DNA of 56,679 bases from an uncultured Clostridia bacterium (GCA_944388755.1 CALXJY010000006.1:1-56679), one strand, 5' to 3'. Shown: positions 23,610 through 34,260, counted from the stretch's first letter. The notes: generated from the letters alone by a model not told the origin. Program-made: numbers and translations.

Positions 23610-26363
23610 TTAACTGTTCTTTCCACAACAGTTCTTATACTTTTTACCCGAACCACATGGGCAAGGATCATTTCTGCCTATTTTTGGTCCTTCATTTCTA
23701 ACAGTCTGATTTTGATTAATGTTAATTGCACCTTCACCATCAACACTTTTAATAGCTTCTAAAGCTGCACCTGTTATTCTAGCAGTTTCTTGACGTCTAA
23801 CTTCCCCTTGTTTTCTAATATTCATCAGTATTTTTACAACATCATATTTTATATTTGATGTCATTTCTTCAAACATGTCCATACCTTCCATTCTGTATTT
23901 CACAACTGGATCTTGTTGACCATATGCACGTAAGCCTATACCATCTTTAAGTTCTTCCATACTATCTATATGGTTCATCCATTTTTCATCAACAACCTTT
24001 AAAAGTATAACTCTTTCTAGTTCTCTCATTTGCTCTTCGCCAATATCTGCTTCTTTTTCTGCATATTTTTCTAATGCTAATTTTTTTAATTCTTCTTTTA
24101 CTTTTTCAGGATTTTTTTCGTTTTGTTTTAAAAATTCTGTCATTTCAATAGATAAATTATTTTTTATTTCATTATCTAATGATTCTATTTCTAAATGTGT
24201 ATGACCATGTTCATCTCCTGATATATATGTGTCTACAATTTCGTCTGATACACTATTTATCATATTTGTCATATTTTCTTTTAGATTTTCTCCATCAAGT
24301 ACTTCTCGCCTTTGTTTATATATAATTTCCCTTTGCACATTATTTACATCATCGTATTTTAATACATTTTTACGTGTTGCAAAATTTCTACCTTCTACTT
24401 TCTTTTGGGCATTTTCAACTGCTTTTGAAATCATTCTTGCTTCTATTGGCATATTTTCATCTGCACCTAATGTGTTATATACTTTTGTAATTGTGTTTCC
24501 TCCAAAAATTTTCATTAAATCATCATCAAGTGCTATATAAAATTTGGATTCTCCTGGATCTCCTTGACGTCCACTACGACCTCTTAATTGGTTATCTATT
24601 CTTCTTGATTCATGTCTTTCTGTACCAATTATTTTTAATCCTCCTGCTTCAATTACTTTTTGTTTTTCTTCTTTAATATCTTCATCATATTTTGTAACTA
24701 ATTCTTTAAATTGTTCTCTTGCTCTTAGAATGTCTTGATCATCTGTTTCATAATATGTGTTTGATTCTTCTATTAAATTTGCAGGTACTTTTTTTCTTGC
24801 CATTTCTTCTTTTGCTAGATATTCACTGTTACCTCCAAGCATAATATCTGTACCACGTCCGGCCATATTTGTTGCTATTGTAACAGCTCCAAATTTACCA
24901 GCCTGTGCAACAATCATTGCTTCTTTTTCATGTGATTTTGCATTTAATACTTCATGTGGTATTCTTTCTTTTTGTAATAATTTACTTAGTTTTTCTGATT
25001 TTTCAATTGAAACTGTACCTATTAAAACTGGTTGTCCTTTTTTGTGACTTTCTTTTACACTTTCAACTACAGCTCTAAATTTTGCATTTTCATTTTTATA
25101 TATAACATCATTTTCATCTTTACGTATCATTGGCTTATTTGTAGGAATAGATATTACATCTAAATTATATATTTCTTCAAATTCTGCTTCTTCTGTCATA
25201 GCTGTACCTGTCATACCTGCTAATTTTCCATACATTCTAAAATAATTTTGGAAAGTAATTGTTGCAAGTGTTTTAGATTCATCAGCTATTTTTACATGTT
25301 CTTTTGCTTCTATTGCTTGATGTAAACCATTATTATATCTTCTTCCATACATAATACGTCCTGTAAATTCATCTACAATTAATACTTCTCCATTTTTTAC
25401 AATATAATCTATATCTTTTTTCATAACTCCATGTGCACGTAATGCTTGGTTTACATGATGAACTAAACTTGAATTTTCTAAGTCATTGAAGTTATCTAAT
25501 TTAAAATATTCTTCTGCTTTTTTTATACCTTTTTGTGTTAATGATGCAGATTTTGCTTTTAAGTCTACTATATAGTCATATTTTTCATTATCTTCTGCTT
25601 GGTCAAAATCTTTTACATCTTCTTCTACAATTACTTTTGGTTCTAACCTTTTAACAAAATCTTCTGCCTTTTTATATAAATCTGATGACTCATTTGCTCT
25701 ACCTGAAATTATAAGTGGTGTACGAGCTTCATCAATTAAAATACTATCAATTTCGTCTACTATTGCATAATGTAATTCACGTTGTACTAATTGATTTTTA
25801 TAAATTACCATATTATCTCTTAAATAGTCAAATCCAAATTCATTGTTTGTACCATATGTTACATCTGCTGAATATGCTTTTTGTTTTTGAGCAGGTTCCA
25901 TTCCTGCAATAACAAGTCCTACAGAAAGTCCAAGGAATTTATATAATTTTCCCATCCATTCACTATCTCTTTTTGCTAGGTAATCATTAACTGTAACCAC
26001 ATGTACTCCTTTTCCTTCTAAGGCATTTAAATAAACTGGAAGTGTTGCTACAAGTGTTTTTCCTTCACCAGTTTTCATCTCTGCAATTCTTCCTTGATGT
26101 AATATTATTCCACCTATTAATTGTACATCAAAATGCCTTAATCCTAAAGTTCTTTTAGATGCTTCTCTTACAACTGCAAATGCTTCTGGTAATATATCAT
26201 CTAGAGTTTTTCCCTCTTTTAATTTATTTTTAAAATAATCTGTTTTTGCTCTTAATTCACTATCACTTAATTTAGAAATCTCTTCTTCTAAACTATTTAT
26301 TTGTTTTACTATAGGCATTACCCTTTTAACTTCCTTTTCGCTATATGATTTAAATAGTTTCAT
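23610..26363 (-). CDS. secA: Preprotein translocase ATPase SecA
   Basis: SecA pushes secretory proteins through SecYEG. The 917-residue chain has nucleotide-binding domain 1 with [20 protein letters not shown] near residue 100 and the DEAD-type [18 protein letters not shown], the preprotein cross-linking domain, nucleotide-binding domain 2 with [15 protein letters not shown] and [11 protein letters not shown], and the C-terminal zinc tail [17 protein letters not shown]. Length and tail are standard for housekeeping SecA. A GGGAGGA site precedes the ATG. It is a single gene, divergent from the next. Confidence 0.99.
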   Translation of the reverse strand: MKLFKSYSEKEVKRVMPIVKQINSLEEEISKLSDSELRAKTDYFKNKLKEGKTLDDILPEAFAVVREASKRTLGLRHFDVQLIGGIILHQGRIAEMKTGEGKTLVATLPVYLNALEGKGVHVVTVNDYLAKRDSEWMGKLYKFLGLSVGLVIAGMEPAQKQKAYSADVTYGTNNEFGFDYLRDNMVIYKNQLVQRELHYAIVDEIDSILIDEARTPLIISGRANESSDLYKKAEDFVKRLEPKVIVEEDVKDFDQAEDNEKYDYIVDLKAKSASLTQKGIKKAEEYFKLDNFNDLENSSLVHHVNQALRAHGVMKKDIDYIVKNGEVLIVDEFTGRIMYGRRYNNGLHQAIEAKEHVKIADESKTLATITFQNYFRMYGKLAGMTGTAMTEEAEFEEIYNLDVISIPTNKPMIRKDENDVIYKNENAKFRAVVESVKESHKKGQPVLIGTVSIEKSEKLSKLLQKERIPHEVLNAKSHEKEAMIVAQAGKFGAVTIATNMAGRGTDIMLGGNSEYLAKEEMARKKVPANLIEESNTYYETDDQDILRAREQFKELVTKYDEDIKEEKQKVIEAGGLKIIGTERHESRRIDNQLRGRSGRQGDPGESKFYIALDDDLMKIFGGNTITKVYNTLGADENMPIEARMISKAVENAQKKVEGRNFATRKNVLKYDDVNNVQREIIYKQRREVLDGENLKENMTNMINSVSDEIVDTYISGDEHGHTHLEIESLDNEIKNNLSIEMTEFLKQNEKNPEKVKEELKKLALEKYAEKEADIGEEQMRELERVILLKVVDEKWMNHIDSMEELKDGIGLRAYGQQDPVVKYRMEGMDMFEEMTSNIKYDVVKILMNIRKQGEVRRQETARITGAALEAIKSVDGEGAININQNQTVRNEGPKIGRNDPCPCGSGKKYKNCCGKNS

Positions 26364-26504
26364 TTTTAAATACTTCCTCCCACGTTCTTTTTTTCTTTGT
26401 TACTATATCACTAAAATTAAAATTTAGCAATAGTTTTTAGTGTAATATTTTTATTATAACAGCATAAATTCTATTAAAGTATTATTTTAAAGTGAGGAAT
26501 TTAT

Positions 26505-27056
26505 ATGTTTGTTTATAATATAAAAGTAAATGGTAGCAAAATTTTTAAAATCTTTTTTACAGCTGTTGTAGCTTTGGTTACCTGTATTTTATGTTTTGTT
26601 ATTTTTAGAATTTTTAGTGGTGCTGATTTAGATAGTTCAACTTTGTCAGGGTGTGTTAAACAAAATGGGGTATATCAGATTAGCCCTAATAATTATACAA
26701 ATGTGTTAAAAGCTGTTCATGATGATATTGATCCCTATGTTGGAACTAAAATTTCATTTACAGGTTATGTGTATAGACTTTTGGATTTTAGTGATTCTCA
26801 GTTTGTTTTAGCTAGAGATATGGTTATTTCTTCTGATTTTCAGACTGTTGTAGTTGGTTTTTTGTGTGAGGCTAAAAATGCTAGTAATTTTTCTGATAAT
26901 TCCTGGGTAGAAATAACCGGCGAAATTATAAAAGGTGATTACCATGGTGATATGCCAATTATTAAAATTACAGATATTAAAAATTGTGATAAACCTAATG
27001 AAGAATTGGTTTATCCTCCTGATGAGACATATATCCCTGTTGATGGTAAGACTTAG
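26505..27056 (+). CDS. TIGR03943/DUF1980-like membrane-anchored protein
   Basis: The 183-residue protein has one N-terminal transmembrane helix (residues 15-38, FFTAVVALVTCILCFVIFRI). An extracytoplasmic beta-rich domain follows, with FTGYVYRLLDFSDSQFVLAR, VVGFLCEAKNASNFSDNSWV and EITGEIIKGDYHGDMPIIKI. This pattern matches the C-terminal half of the YcgQ/TIGR03943 proteins, partners of YcgR-type permeases (DUF318); no such permease is nearby. Function is unknown. GAGGAA site before the ATG. Confidence 0.65.
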   Translation: MFVYNIKVNGSKIFKIFFTAVVALVTCILCFVIFRIFSGADLDSSTLSGCVKQNGVYQISPNNYTNVLKAVHDDIDPYVGTKISFTGYVYRLLDFSDSQFVLARDMVISSDFQTVVVGFLCEAKNASNFSDNSWVEITGEIIKGDYHGDMPIIKITDIKNCDKPNEELVYPPDETYIPVDGKT

Positions 27057-27066
27057 TCAAAATTTT

Positions 27067-27096
27067 AAGGAGTTATCAATACTATGATAGCTCCTT
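27067..27096 (+). terminator. Terminator after the TIGR03943-like gene
   Basis: AAGGAGTTATCA and TGATAGCTCCTT form a 12-bp stem with one G-T pair around ATACTA. The following T-run is poor (TTTATAAT), so efficiency is uncertain. It begins 10 nt after the stop. Confidence 0.6.
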
Positions 27097-27162
27097 TATA
27101 ATATTTAATTTTCTTTTATTTAAAGAATATATTTTTAGTCATTATTTATTCATAACCTAACT

Positions 27163-28365
27163 CTACTCACCTGGTTGCTTTTCTTCCTTATTTTCAGTAT
27201 CATTTTTGTTAATATCTTGTTTAATATCACCTTCTAATTCTCTAGTTAATTTGCTCCTAAAATCATCTAATATTTCTGTAAAAGCTTCATTTGTTGGTCT
27301 ACCTGCATCTTGTACTGCTTTTAAAGAAGTTACTACTTCTAATACATTGCTAGTTAATACTCTTGCTGTTTCAACGTCAATGGCACTTCCACTAGAAATT
27401 TTTTGAACTTTTTCAATTGCTTGTTTAGATCGTTCACTCTCTGTTCTTAACATTTCATTCATTCTATCTACAAATTGATTATGTATATCTACTGCCTGTA
27501 TCAAAGAATCATTAGCTTCAGCTGTTACAACTATTCCTTTTAATTCTGGTAGTAAACTTGATAAATCTTGATCATAATCACTTGCAAGTTCTTCATTATG
27601 TTGAGCTAATAATCTTGACATTATTGCTTTAGTTGCTGCATTTATGGTTATACCTCTACAATTATCTATTTTCCTATCGATTTTCTTTTCTACTCCAACT
27701 AGTTGTAAACTTTGGTCTATTTGTAACAAGGTTTTTTCTGTAAATTCAGTTTTTTGTGTTCTTTCTTCTTGTAATTTTCTTGCTACTTCTTGTAAGGCAA
27801 TAATCTGATATTGTGTATTAGCATATTGCTCTGCTGAATTTTGGGCCATAATTTCTAATTTTCCTGCATTAGTTCTTAATTCATTTCTTATATTTTCTAA
27901 TTTTTCTTGAATTACATCTATGTTTGTTAAAACTTTTGTCCTTCTATATCTTTCACCTGATAATATTCGTTTTGGTTTATCTTTTAGGCTTCTTAAAGCT
28001 GTTAAAGGTGATTTTTTCAATAAATCTATGAATTTTTCTCCTTCAGGTTCACTATTTTCGTCTATCGACATCATTAATTCAGTAAACATTTCTTCTATAC
28101 TTATATCATGTGTTCTTAATGTTCCTATTAATATATCTAACTCTTTGTATATTTTTTCTGTTTCTTCTTTTCCGAATTCATCTATTGTTTGGGTATTATG
28201 TATGTCAATTGTTGAAATGTATTCATCAACTATTCTCTTTCCTTCTTCAGATAATTCTGAATAAGATGGTATTTTTGTTGTTAGTGTTGACATTTGTGCA
28301 TTTACTTGTTCTTTTAAATTTGTCATTAGATTAGTATTATCATTCTTTGTTTTTAATTTATTCAT
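27163..28365 (-). CDS. TelA-family (toxic anion resistance) protein
   Basis: A 400-residue, almost entirely helical cytosolic protein. The middle and C-terminus (ALQEVARKLQEERTQKTEFT, GVEKKIDRKIDNCRGITINA, DSLIQAVDIHNQFVDRMNEM, GRPTNEAFTEILDDF) fit the TelA/KlaA family of long helical proteins associated with tellurite or cell-envelope stress. The actual activity of the family is not settled. The tail is acidic and disordered. Its ATG overlaps the stop of the upstream 652-residue gene by four bases, so the two are made together. Confidence 0.65.
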   Translation of the reverse strand: MNKLKTKNDNTNLMTNLKEQVNAQMSTLTTKIPSYSELSEEGKRIVDEYISTIDIHNTQTIDEFGKEETEKIYKELDILIGTLRTHDISIEEMFTELMMSIDENSEPEGEKFIDLLKKSPLTALRSLKDKPKRILSGERYRRTKVLTNIDVIQEKLENIRNELRTNAGKLEIMAQNSAEQYANTQYQIIALQEVARKLQEERTQKTEFTEKTLLQIDQSLQLVGVEKKIDRKIDNCRGITINAATKAIMSRLLAQHNEELASDYDQDLSSLLPELKGIVVTAEANDSLIQAVDIHNQFVDRMNEMLRTESERSKQAIEKVQKISSGSAIDVETARVLTSNVLEVVTSLKAVQDAGRPTNEAFTEILDDFRSKLTRELEGDIKQDINKNDTENKEEKQPGE

Positions 28366-30320
28366 TCTCTTTCATTCCCTTCTTCTCTTTCCATAATTTC
28401 TTGTATTTCTTCTTTTGTTAAAATTTTTGTCTTTTTATAATCAATTGGTAAATCTGATATGTCATCTAAATTTACAAATATCTCAAATTCTAATTTACTT
28501 CCATAATGTGAACCATATTTTTTTACATCTATACCCAAATCCCTGCAATCCTCCTGATACTCTTTCCATAATGGTTGTAAATCGTATTTATGATAACTTT
28601 TCTTTTTACGAATGCAATCATACATATTTCTTTCTTCTTTTGGTTCTATTTCATATTTTTTTGGTATTTGGGGTAAATATACTTCAGCACTATCAGTATT
28701 CATATCTTCTAATGGTAATAACTTCCATACATTATATCTATATCTGATGTCTAGGTTATTATAAACAAATTTAATTTTTGATAATAGATTTCTCGTTTCT
28801 TCTAATGTAAGTTGTCCATTTATGTTTTTAAACTCTTTTAATTCTTTTAATAAATTTTCTTTTTCTTGTCTATCATATTCATTATCCCCATTATTCATCT
28901 TATTTTTAACTAAGAATATAGCTATGTCTATATCATTAGATGTAATTCCTTCTCTTTTTATTTTATCTTCTATAATTTGCTGATTTTCTTCTTCATCACA
29001 TATTTTTTGTTTTTTACTGTAAAATTTTACTTTTGAACTTTTTTTCACTTTTCTTTTATTTAATAAATCAATTATATAATTAGGTATTTCAGCTTCACGT
29101 TCATCAATTTCATAAAAAGTTTTTCCTTTTAAATCGTCAATGTAATCATATAATAATCCTTCAAAATCTATCTTGCAATATTTTCCTTCTTTTCTTTTTT
29201 TCTTTCCTATATATTTTTCTTCTATATTTTCTTTAAATTCTTTTAAATCTTTTACTCTATGATAAATTATTTCTACACATTTTTGTCCATCATTAACTAT
29301 TATTTGTCTAGATTTAAATCCAAACTTTTTGTATATGTTTTCACATTCTACAATGCTTATATTTTCATCTGTTATTATACTTTTAAGTACTGCTCTTAAT
29401 AAAGAAAAATTAACTTTATTAGTTTTTAATGTTACCAAACCATTTCTTATATAGCTTTGCATGCCATATTTCCAGTAGTCTAAATCTTTATATTGGAGTT
29501 CTGGTAAATACAACACTTCTTTAAATGGGTCATTAGCTATGTTACATAAATGTGCATTAAAGATTTTTGCTTTTACTAAATTAATATAATAGCATGAGTT
29601 TTCTTCCATATCAATTATTATTAATCTTTCTAATAAATTTTTATCTTTTAATATTTTTTCTTCCTCTACTTCTAATATTTCATCTTTTACTGGAAATATT
29701 CTATTTGCAGTTCTTAATAATTGCTTTTTTTCTTCTAATTGTTTTATAAAACACACTTTTTCTTCTTGACTGTCATATTGCATTAAAGTAGTCGTTTTTT
29801 GCTTATTTCCATATATTAGATGTTCTACTTGATTTCTCCATAAAACATTAAACTTTAATATACTTATATTTCTATGTAATCTCTCTATTTCTTTTTTGCT
29901 GATATATGGACTATATAAATTAAGTACTTGTTTTAATATTTTTATATGTTCGATTTCTTGTTCTAAATTATTAAAATCTTGATAATTTTTTGATTCATAT
30001 ATATAATGTATATTCCTTTCTATTATTTTTTCACAATTTTGAACTGTATTATAGATATATTTGTCAATATTTAATTCTACTTTAGCAATTTCTTTAATAA
30101 TTATATCTTCAACTTTTCTATATTTTTCATATTGTTCTGTTTCGATAAGTTTATTGTACATCTGATAATATTGTTCTTTTATCACATTTAAAGATTTAAT
30201 TTCTCTAGCTTTAGAACTATAAAATAACATATTACATATTAAATATAACTTATCAATTTTTTGTATCATTATTTTAGCTTTTATATCTAATAGTTCTTTT
30301 GTTAATACTTTATTATTCAT
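28362..30320 (-). CDS. 652-residue protein of unknown family, coupled to TelA-like gene
   Basis: I do not recognise this protein. It is cytosolic by composition, rich in Lys, Glu and Ile. It begins with long helices of coiled-coil character (residues 1-215), then a mixed region containing YYINLVKAKIFNAHLCNIAN and FGFKSRQIIVNDGQKCVEII. A basic segment around residues 375-440 has KKKRKEGKYC and LLNKRKVKKSSKVKF, and the last 100 residues include YDLQPLWKEYQEDCRDLGID. No Walker, HTH or nuclease motif is evident. AGGAG precedes the ATG. The ATGA overlap with the TelA-like gene implies joint function. Confidence 0.85.
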   Translation of the reverse strand: MNNKVLTKELLDIKAKIMIQKIDKLYLICNMLFYSSKAREIKSLNVIKEQYYQMYNKLIETEQYEKYRKVEDIIIKEIAKVELNIDKYIYNTVQNCEKIIERNIHYIYESKNYQDFNNLEQEIEHIKILKQVLNLYSPYISKKEIERLHRNISILKFNVLWRNQVEHLIYGNKQKTTTLMQYDSQEEKVCFIKQLEEKKQLLRTANRIFPVKDEILEVEEEKILKDKNLLERLIIIDMEENSCYYINLVKAKIFNAHLCNIANDPFKEVLYLPELQYKDLDYWKYGMQSYIRNGLVTLKTNKVNFSLLRAVLKSIITDENISIVECENIYKKFGFKSRQIIVNDGQKCVEIIYHRVKDLKEFKENIEEKYIGKKKRKEGKYCKIDFEGLLYDYIDDLKGKTFYEIDEREAEIPNYIIDLLNKRKVKKSSKVKFYSKKQKICDEEENQQIIEDKIKREGITSNDIDIAIFLVKNKMNNGDNEYDRQEKENLLKELKEFKNINGQLTLEETRNLLSKIKFVYNNLDIRYRYNVWKLLPLEDMNTDSAEVYLPQIPKKYEIEPKEERNMYDCIRKKKSYHKYDLQPLWKEYQEDCRDLGIDVKKYGSHYGSKLEFEIFVNLDDISDLPIDYKKTKILTKEEIQEIMEREEGNERE

Positions 30321-30459
30321 ATTTTTAACTCCTGATATTTTTTTATATAAAGCTTATGCAATTATATCACTTTTATATTATTTTGTAAATATATTATGTC
30401 TATTTTTATCTTTTCGTATCTGTTAAGTAATATGTAGCAAAGTCCTTTACTTCTTAGGC

Positions 30460-30487
30460 AAAATATGATACAATTGTATCATATTTT
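30460..30487 (+). promoter_or_regulatory. 28-bp perfect palindrome in the guaA leader
   Basis: AAAATATGATACAA and its exact reverse complement abut at 30473/30474, ending just before the ribosome site GGAGG of guaA. It could be a repressor operator or, as RNA, a hairpin beside the ribosome site. A purine riboswitch fold is not present. TATGAT at 30464-30469 could serve as a -10, but I see no good -35. Confidence 0.55.
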
Positions 30488-30503
30488 ATTTGGAGGTAAA
30501 AGT

Positions 30504-32042
30504 ATGGAAAAAAATGAAACAATCCTAATTTTGGACTTTGGTGGACAATATAATCAATTAATAGCTCGTAGAGTTCGTGAATGTAATGTATATTCTGAGG
30601 TTGTGCCTTTTAATATTTCTTTAGAAAAAATTAAAGAGAAAAATCCAAAAGGCATTATTTTTACTGGAGGACCAGCAAGTGTATATGGAGACGATTCCCC
30701 TAAATGTGATCCTGAAATCTTCAATTTGGGAATTCCAGTTTTAGGAATTTGCTATGGTATGCAATTAATGACACATATATTAGGCGGAAATGTAGCAAAA
30801 GCAGGAAAAAGAGAATATGGAACAACAAATGTTATAATAGATAATACTTCTTTACTATTCCAAGGTTTTGGTTCTACAAATGGATTTTTAATGAGTCATA
30901 CTGATTTCGTGGAATCTGTTCCTAAAGGATTTACAAACATTGGGAAAACATCATCTTGTCCAAATGCTGCGATGGAAAATAAAGATAAAAAACTTTATGG
31001 TATTCAATTTCATCCTGAGGTAAATAATTCAATAAATGGTACATTAGTTATTAAAAACTTTTTATATAATATATGTAATTGTTCAGGAGATTGGACAATG
31101 TCATCTTTTGTTGAAGATAGTATTAAAACTTTAAAAGAAAAAATTGGAGATAAAAAGGTTCTATGTGCGTTATCTGGTGGTGTAGATTCTTCTGTGGCTG
31201 CTGTATTAATAAGTAAAGCTGCTGGAAATAATTTAACATGTATATTTTTAGATCATGGGCTTTTACGTAAAAATGAAGGTGATGAAGTAGAAAAAGTATT
31301 TAAAGAACAATTTGATATAAATCTAATTCGAGTAAATTGTCAAGATAGGTTTTTATCAAAGTTAGCAGGAGTAACAGATCCTGAACAGAAAAGAAAAATT
31401 ATTGGTGAAGAATTTATTCGTGTATTTGAGGAAGAGGCTAAAAAAATTGGAGCAGTTGACTTTTTAGTACAAGGTACAATTTATCCAGATGTAATTGAAA
31501 GTGGTCTTGGTAAAAGTTCTGTAATAAAAAGTCATCATAATGTTGGTGGACTACCTGAGCATGTAGATTTTAAAGAAATAATTGAACCTCTAAGAAATTT
31601 ATTTAAAGATGAAGTTCGTAAAACAGGTTTAGAGCTTGGAATTCCTGAAAACTTAGTATTTAGGCAACCTTTCCCTGGTCCAGGTCTTGCAATTCGTGTA
31701 ATTGGAGATATTACAAATGATAAATTAGATATTCTAAAAGAGGCAGATAGTATCTTTAGAGAAGAAATTGCAAATGCTGGTTTACACAAATCTATCAATC
31801 AATATTTTGCAGTTTTGACAAACTTAAAATCTGTGGGAGTTATGGGTGATGAAAGAACTTATGACTATACAATTGCTTTACGTGCTGTAGAAACTACAGA
31901 TTTTATGACAGGTGTGTGGAGTAAAATCCCTTATGATGTTTTAGAAAAAGTATCTTCTAGGATTGTTAATGAAGTTAACCATGTTAATCGTGTGGTTTAT
32001 GATATAACATCTAAGCCACCTGCAACAATTGAGTGGGAGTAG
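30504..32042 (+). CDS. guaA: GMP synthase (glutamine-hydrolysing)
   Basis: GuaA converts XMP to GMP with ATP and glutamine. The 512-residue chain has the class I glutamine amidotransferase domain (Cys83 in [11 protein letters not shown], and QFHPEV supplying His and Glu), the ATP-pyrophosphatase domain ([13 protein letters not shown]) and the C-terminal dimerisation domain ending [14 protein letters not shown]. The ATG at 30504 follows TTTGGAGG; a longer frame to 30465 would run through the palindromic leader. Single gene with a strong terminator. Confidence 0.98.
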   Translation: MEKNETILILDFGGQYNQLIARRVRECNVYSEVVPFNISLEKIKEKNPKGIIFTGGPASVYGDDSPKCDPEIFNLGIPVLGICYGMQLMTHILGGNVAKAGKREYGTTNVIIDNTSLLFQGFGSTNGFLMSHTDFVESVPKGFTNIGKTSSCPNAAMENKDKKLYGIQFHPEVNNSINGTLVIKNFLYNICNCSGDWTMSSFVEDSIKTLKEKIGDKKVLCALSGGVDSSVAAVLISKAAGNNLTCIFLDHGLLRKNEGDEVEKVFKEQFDINLIRVNCQDRFLSKLAGVTDPEQKRKIIGEEFIRVFEEEAKKIGAVDFLVQGTIYPDVIESGLGKSSVIKSHHNVGGLPEHVDFKEIIEPLRNLFKDEVRKTGLELGIPENLVFRQPFPGPGLAIRVIGDITNDKLDILKEADSIFREEIANAGLHKSINQYFAVLTNLKSVGVMGDERTYDYTIALRAVETTDFMTGVWSKIPYDVLEKVSSRIVNEVNHVNRVVYDITSKPPATIEWE

Positions 32043-32121
32043 TACATATATTAATTTATATGAATAATTATAAGATACTGTTTTTATATTATTCTTATAT
32101 TAATAGGTAAATAAAATCTTA

Positions 32122-32161
32122 AAAAATAGATCTGATTTTAGCTAAAATCAGATCTATTTTT
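32122..32161. terminator. Bidirectional terminator between guaA and the YtvI-like gene
   Basis: A perfect 40-bp palindrome built from AAAAATAGATCTGATTTTAG and its complement, with A and T runs at the ends. It serves both convergent genes and ends 4 nt from the permease stop. Confidence 0.92.
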
Positions 32162-32164
32162 AAC

Positions 32165-33262
32165 CTAATCTTTTCCTAATATTGTTTTCATAACTCCTCC
32201 ATCTATTAAAGTTCCAAAAACATTTTTTAAAATTATTAACACAATTGGTCCTATAAGCATTCCCATAATCCCTATAAATTTGAAGCCTGTATACATAGCA
32301 ATTAGTGTAAAAATTGGATGAACACCTATATTTTTGCTTACTAGTCTAGGTTCTAATAGTTGTCTTACAATAGACATTATTATTAATAATATTATTATTG
32401 CTATTCCTAAATTTAAATCTCCATTTATTCCACATATAATAGCCCATGGTATCATTACAGTACCTGATCCAAGTATTGGTAGGGCATCTACAAATCCTAT
32501 CCCTAGTGCAATAAGCAATGGAAATTCTATTGCAAAACCTGTAAATTTAAGTATATATAAACCTATTAAAGATATTACAAAAGAGACTAAAATAAGTGTT
32601 GCTTCAGCCTTTAAATACCCACCTAGTGTTTTTACTAAGTCTCTAAAATGATTACCTACTCTCATAACCCATGTTCTAGGCAAATGATGTTCAATTAAAT
32701 CTATTATATAAATTTTATCAACACACATTAAATATAATGCAATAACAGTAATTGAAACATAAATTGCTATCTCAGGTATTGCTGTTACTATATCTATTAA
32801 TCCATTTAAAAAATTTCTTATCCAATTAGATACAGTATCTAAAATATCCCCTGTAGAATTTTGCAGTACTGTATTTAATTCGTTTGGTAATTTGATTTTT
32901 TCTAAATTAGAATTATTTAAAAAACCTTGAAATATTGAATATGTTTTTTCAATATAGCTGTTTAAATCATCCAATAAATTTGAAGCTTCTGAAAACAATG
33001 TAATTATTATCCAGGCTAATGTTCCTACTATTATTAATGATACTATTATAAATATTATTATTGAACTTGCTCTTCTTGTAAGTTTTGTCTTTTTCATAAT
33101 CCATTTAATTATTGGCTCAATAATTAAATAAATAATAAATGCTATTAGAAAAGGCATATAAAAAATTGATAATTTAAATGCTGCCCATAATCCAATTAAT
33201 ATTAAGATTACATATATAACTTTTTTTAAAACTCTTGTCCAATAGGACATATCTATAATCAT
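32165..33262 (-). CDS. AI-2E/YtvI-like membrane permease
   Basis: The 365-residue polytopic protein of the AI-2E (PerM/UPF0118) family has about eight hydrophobic segments. A central soluble loop of about 70 residues (SNLLDDLNSYIEKTYSIFQG) is typical, and later segments include VDALPILGSGTVMIPWAI, VRQLLEPRLVSKNIGVHPI and MLIGPIVLIIL. YtvI members are linked to sporulation in Bacillus and related species. The first ATG would overlap the TTGGAG ribosome site, so the ATG at 33262 is used. Transported molecule unknown. Confidence 0.85.
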   Translation of the reverse strand: MIIDMSYWTRVLKKVIYVILILIGLWAAFKLSIFYMPFLIAFIIYLIIEPIIKWIMKKTKLTRRASSIIIFIIVSLIIVGTLAWIIITLFSEASNLLDDLNSYIEKTYSIFQGFLNNSNLEKIKLPNELNTVLQNSTGDILDTVSNWIRNFLNGLIDIVTAIPEIAIYVSITVIALYLMCVDKIYIIDLIEHHLPRTWVMRVGNHFRDLVKTLGGYLKAEATLILVSFVISLIGLYILKFTGFAIEFPLLIALGIGFVDALPILGSGTVMIPWAIICGINGDLNLGIAIIILLIIMSIVRQLLEPRLVSKNIGVHPIFTLIAMYTGFKFIGIMGMLIGPIVLIILKNVFGTLIDGGVMKTILGKD

Positions 33263-33315
33263 ATTAAACTCCAAAATATCGTAATTATTCCAATTTCTTT
33301 AATTTATTATATGCA

Positions 33316-33343
33316 AAATAAGGCGAAAATATCCGCCTTATTT
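33316..33343 (-). terminator. Terminator of the CBS-domain gene
   Basis: AAATAAGGCG and CGCCTTATTT form a perfect 10-bp stem around an eight-base loop. It lies 50 nt beyond the CBS gene's stop, and upstream of the YtvI-like gene's start, so it separates the two leftward genes. Confidence 0.8.
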
Positions 33344-33393
33344 GTAAGTTGCATATATTGCAATTTTGAATAACTGTAATTTTACTTAAGCAA

Positions 33394-33831
33394 TTATTCA
33401 TTTGTTTTACATTCACATATATTTTCTAAAGTTTTAGCTATTTCATGTTCTCCTATTTTTGAACCATTATGACATAAATCTCCTAAAGTCAATATTCCTA
33501 TAACATGATTATTGTTATCACAAACTGGCAATCTTTTTATTTGTTTTTCAGACATTTTTATTTCTGCTTTGTTTATTTCATCATTTTCTGAGCAAGTACA
33601 TACATTACAAGTCATAACATCACTAACTGGTGTAGTATTATTATCTTTGTTACATGCAACAGCTCTTAGTAAAATGTCTCTATCTGTTACTATTCCACAT
33701 AAACAATTATTATCATCACAAACTGGAATTGAACCTATATGATTTTGGTTCATTAATTTTGCAACATCACTTATTGTAGTATTTGGTTTAACACAACAAA
33801 CACTATTTGTCATACAATCTTTTACCTTCAT
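33394..33831 (-). CDS. CBS-domain pair protein
   Basis: The 145-residue protein consists of two CBS motifs: KVKDCMTNSVCCVKPNTTIS with GSIPVCDDNNCLCGIVTDRD, and VSDVMTCNVCTCSENDE with RLPVCDNNNHVIGILTLGDL. Such pairs sense adenine nucleotides. It is unusually rich in Cys (13 residues, including a C-x-C pair ending ICECKTNE), which may give redox or metal sensitivity. I used the ATG at 33831, after AAAGGTGG. Single gene. Confidence 0.9.
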   Translation of the reverse strand: MKVKDCMTNSVCCVKPNTTISDVAKLMNQNHIGSIPVCDDNNCLCGIVTDRDILLRAVACNKDNNTTPVSDVMTCNVCTCSENDEINKAEIKMSEKQIKRLPVCDNNNHVIGILTLGDLCHNGSKIGEHEIAKTLENICECKTNE

Positions 33832-33994
33832 TATTTTTACCACCTTTCAATTAATCTCATTATTATTTTTTGTTTTTTTTTTATTTTTTATTCTATATTA
33901 TTTTTGTCATTATAGTAGTTTTTTACAGTTTTGGAATTTTTTTAAAAAAAGTGGATATAATTTTTATATAAAATATTTAATTGGAGGTTATAAT

Positions 33995-34177
33995 ATGGAT
34001 TTGAAAAGAGTTCACTATATTTTGGATAATAAGGAAAAATCAGATATTTTTTATAATGAGAGACCTGTTTGGATTCAAGGTGTAAATCAGCATGTTGCAA
34101 AAGTTGGTTTTATTGATAATTTTGAAGAAAAAGATGTATATATTGAAGATTTATATGAGAAAAATCTATATAATTAA
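33995..34177 (+). CDS. sspH: Small acid-soluble spore protein, H type
   Basis: The 60-residue protein fits the SspH family: MDLKRVHYILDNKEKSDIFY, then ERPVWIQGVNQHVAKVGF and EEKDVYIEDLYEK. H-type SASPs are packed into the forespore core. The pattern is an N-terminal helix, a variable NxxxPVWI centre and an acidic xxVxVxxL end. TTGGAGG precedes the ATG. A forespore promoter (sigma-G or sigma-F) could not be placed with confidence. It supports a spore-forming host. Confidence 0.88.
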   Translation: MDLKRVHYILDNKEKSDIFYNERPVWIQGVNQHVAKVGFIDNFEEKDVYIEDLYEKNLYN

Positions 34178-34234
34178 CTTAAATATTATTTGTAGTCTTT
34201 AAATTTACTTATATCATTTTTTTATTTTAGATTA

Positions 34235-34260
34235 CTGAAATATTTTTCAAAATATTTCAG
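34235..34260. terminator. Inverted repeat after sspH
   Basis: CTGAAATATTTT and AAAATATTTCAG form a perfect 12-bp stem with a two-base loop. It lies 58 nt past sspH and just before the tRNA-Trp promoter. There is no T-run on the plus side, so it may act only weakly as a terminator. Confidence 0.45.

Noticed and set aside
30321..30503. Guanine/xanthine riboswitch ahead of guaA
   Set aside because: The conserved loops of a purine riboswitch (such as TATAATC and the paired P2/P3 arms) are not present; only a palindrome and AT-rich DNA are seen.
33900..33994. Sigma-G promoter for sspH
   Set aside because: Several AT-rich -10-like strings occur, but no combination of -35 and -10 fits the forespore consensus with acceptable spacing.
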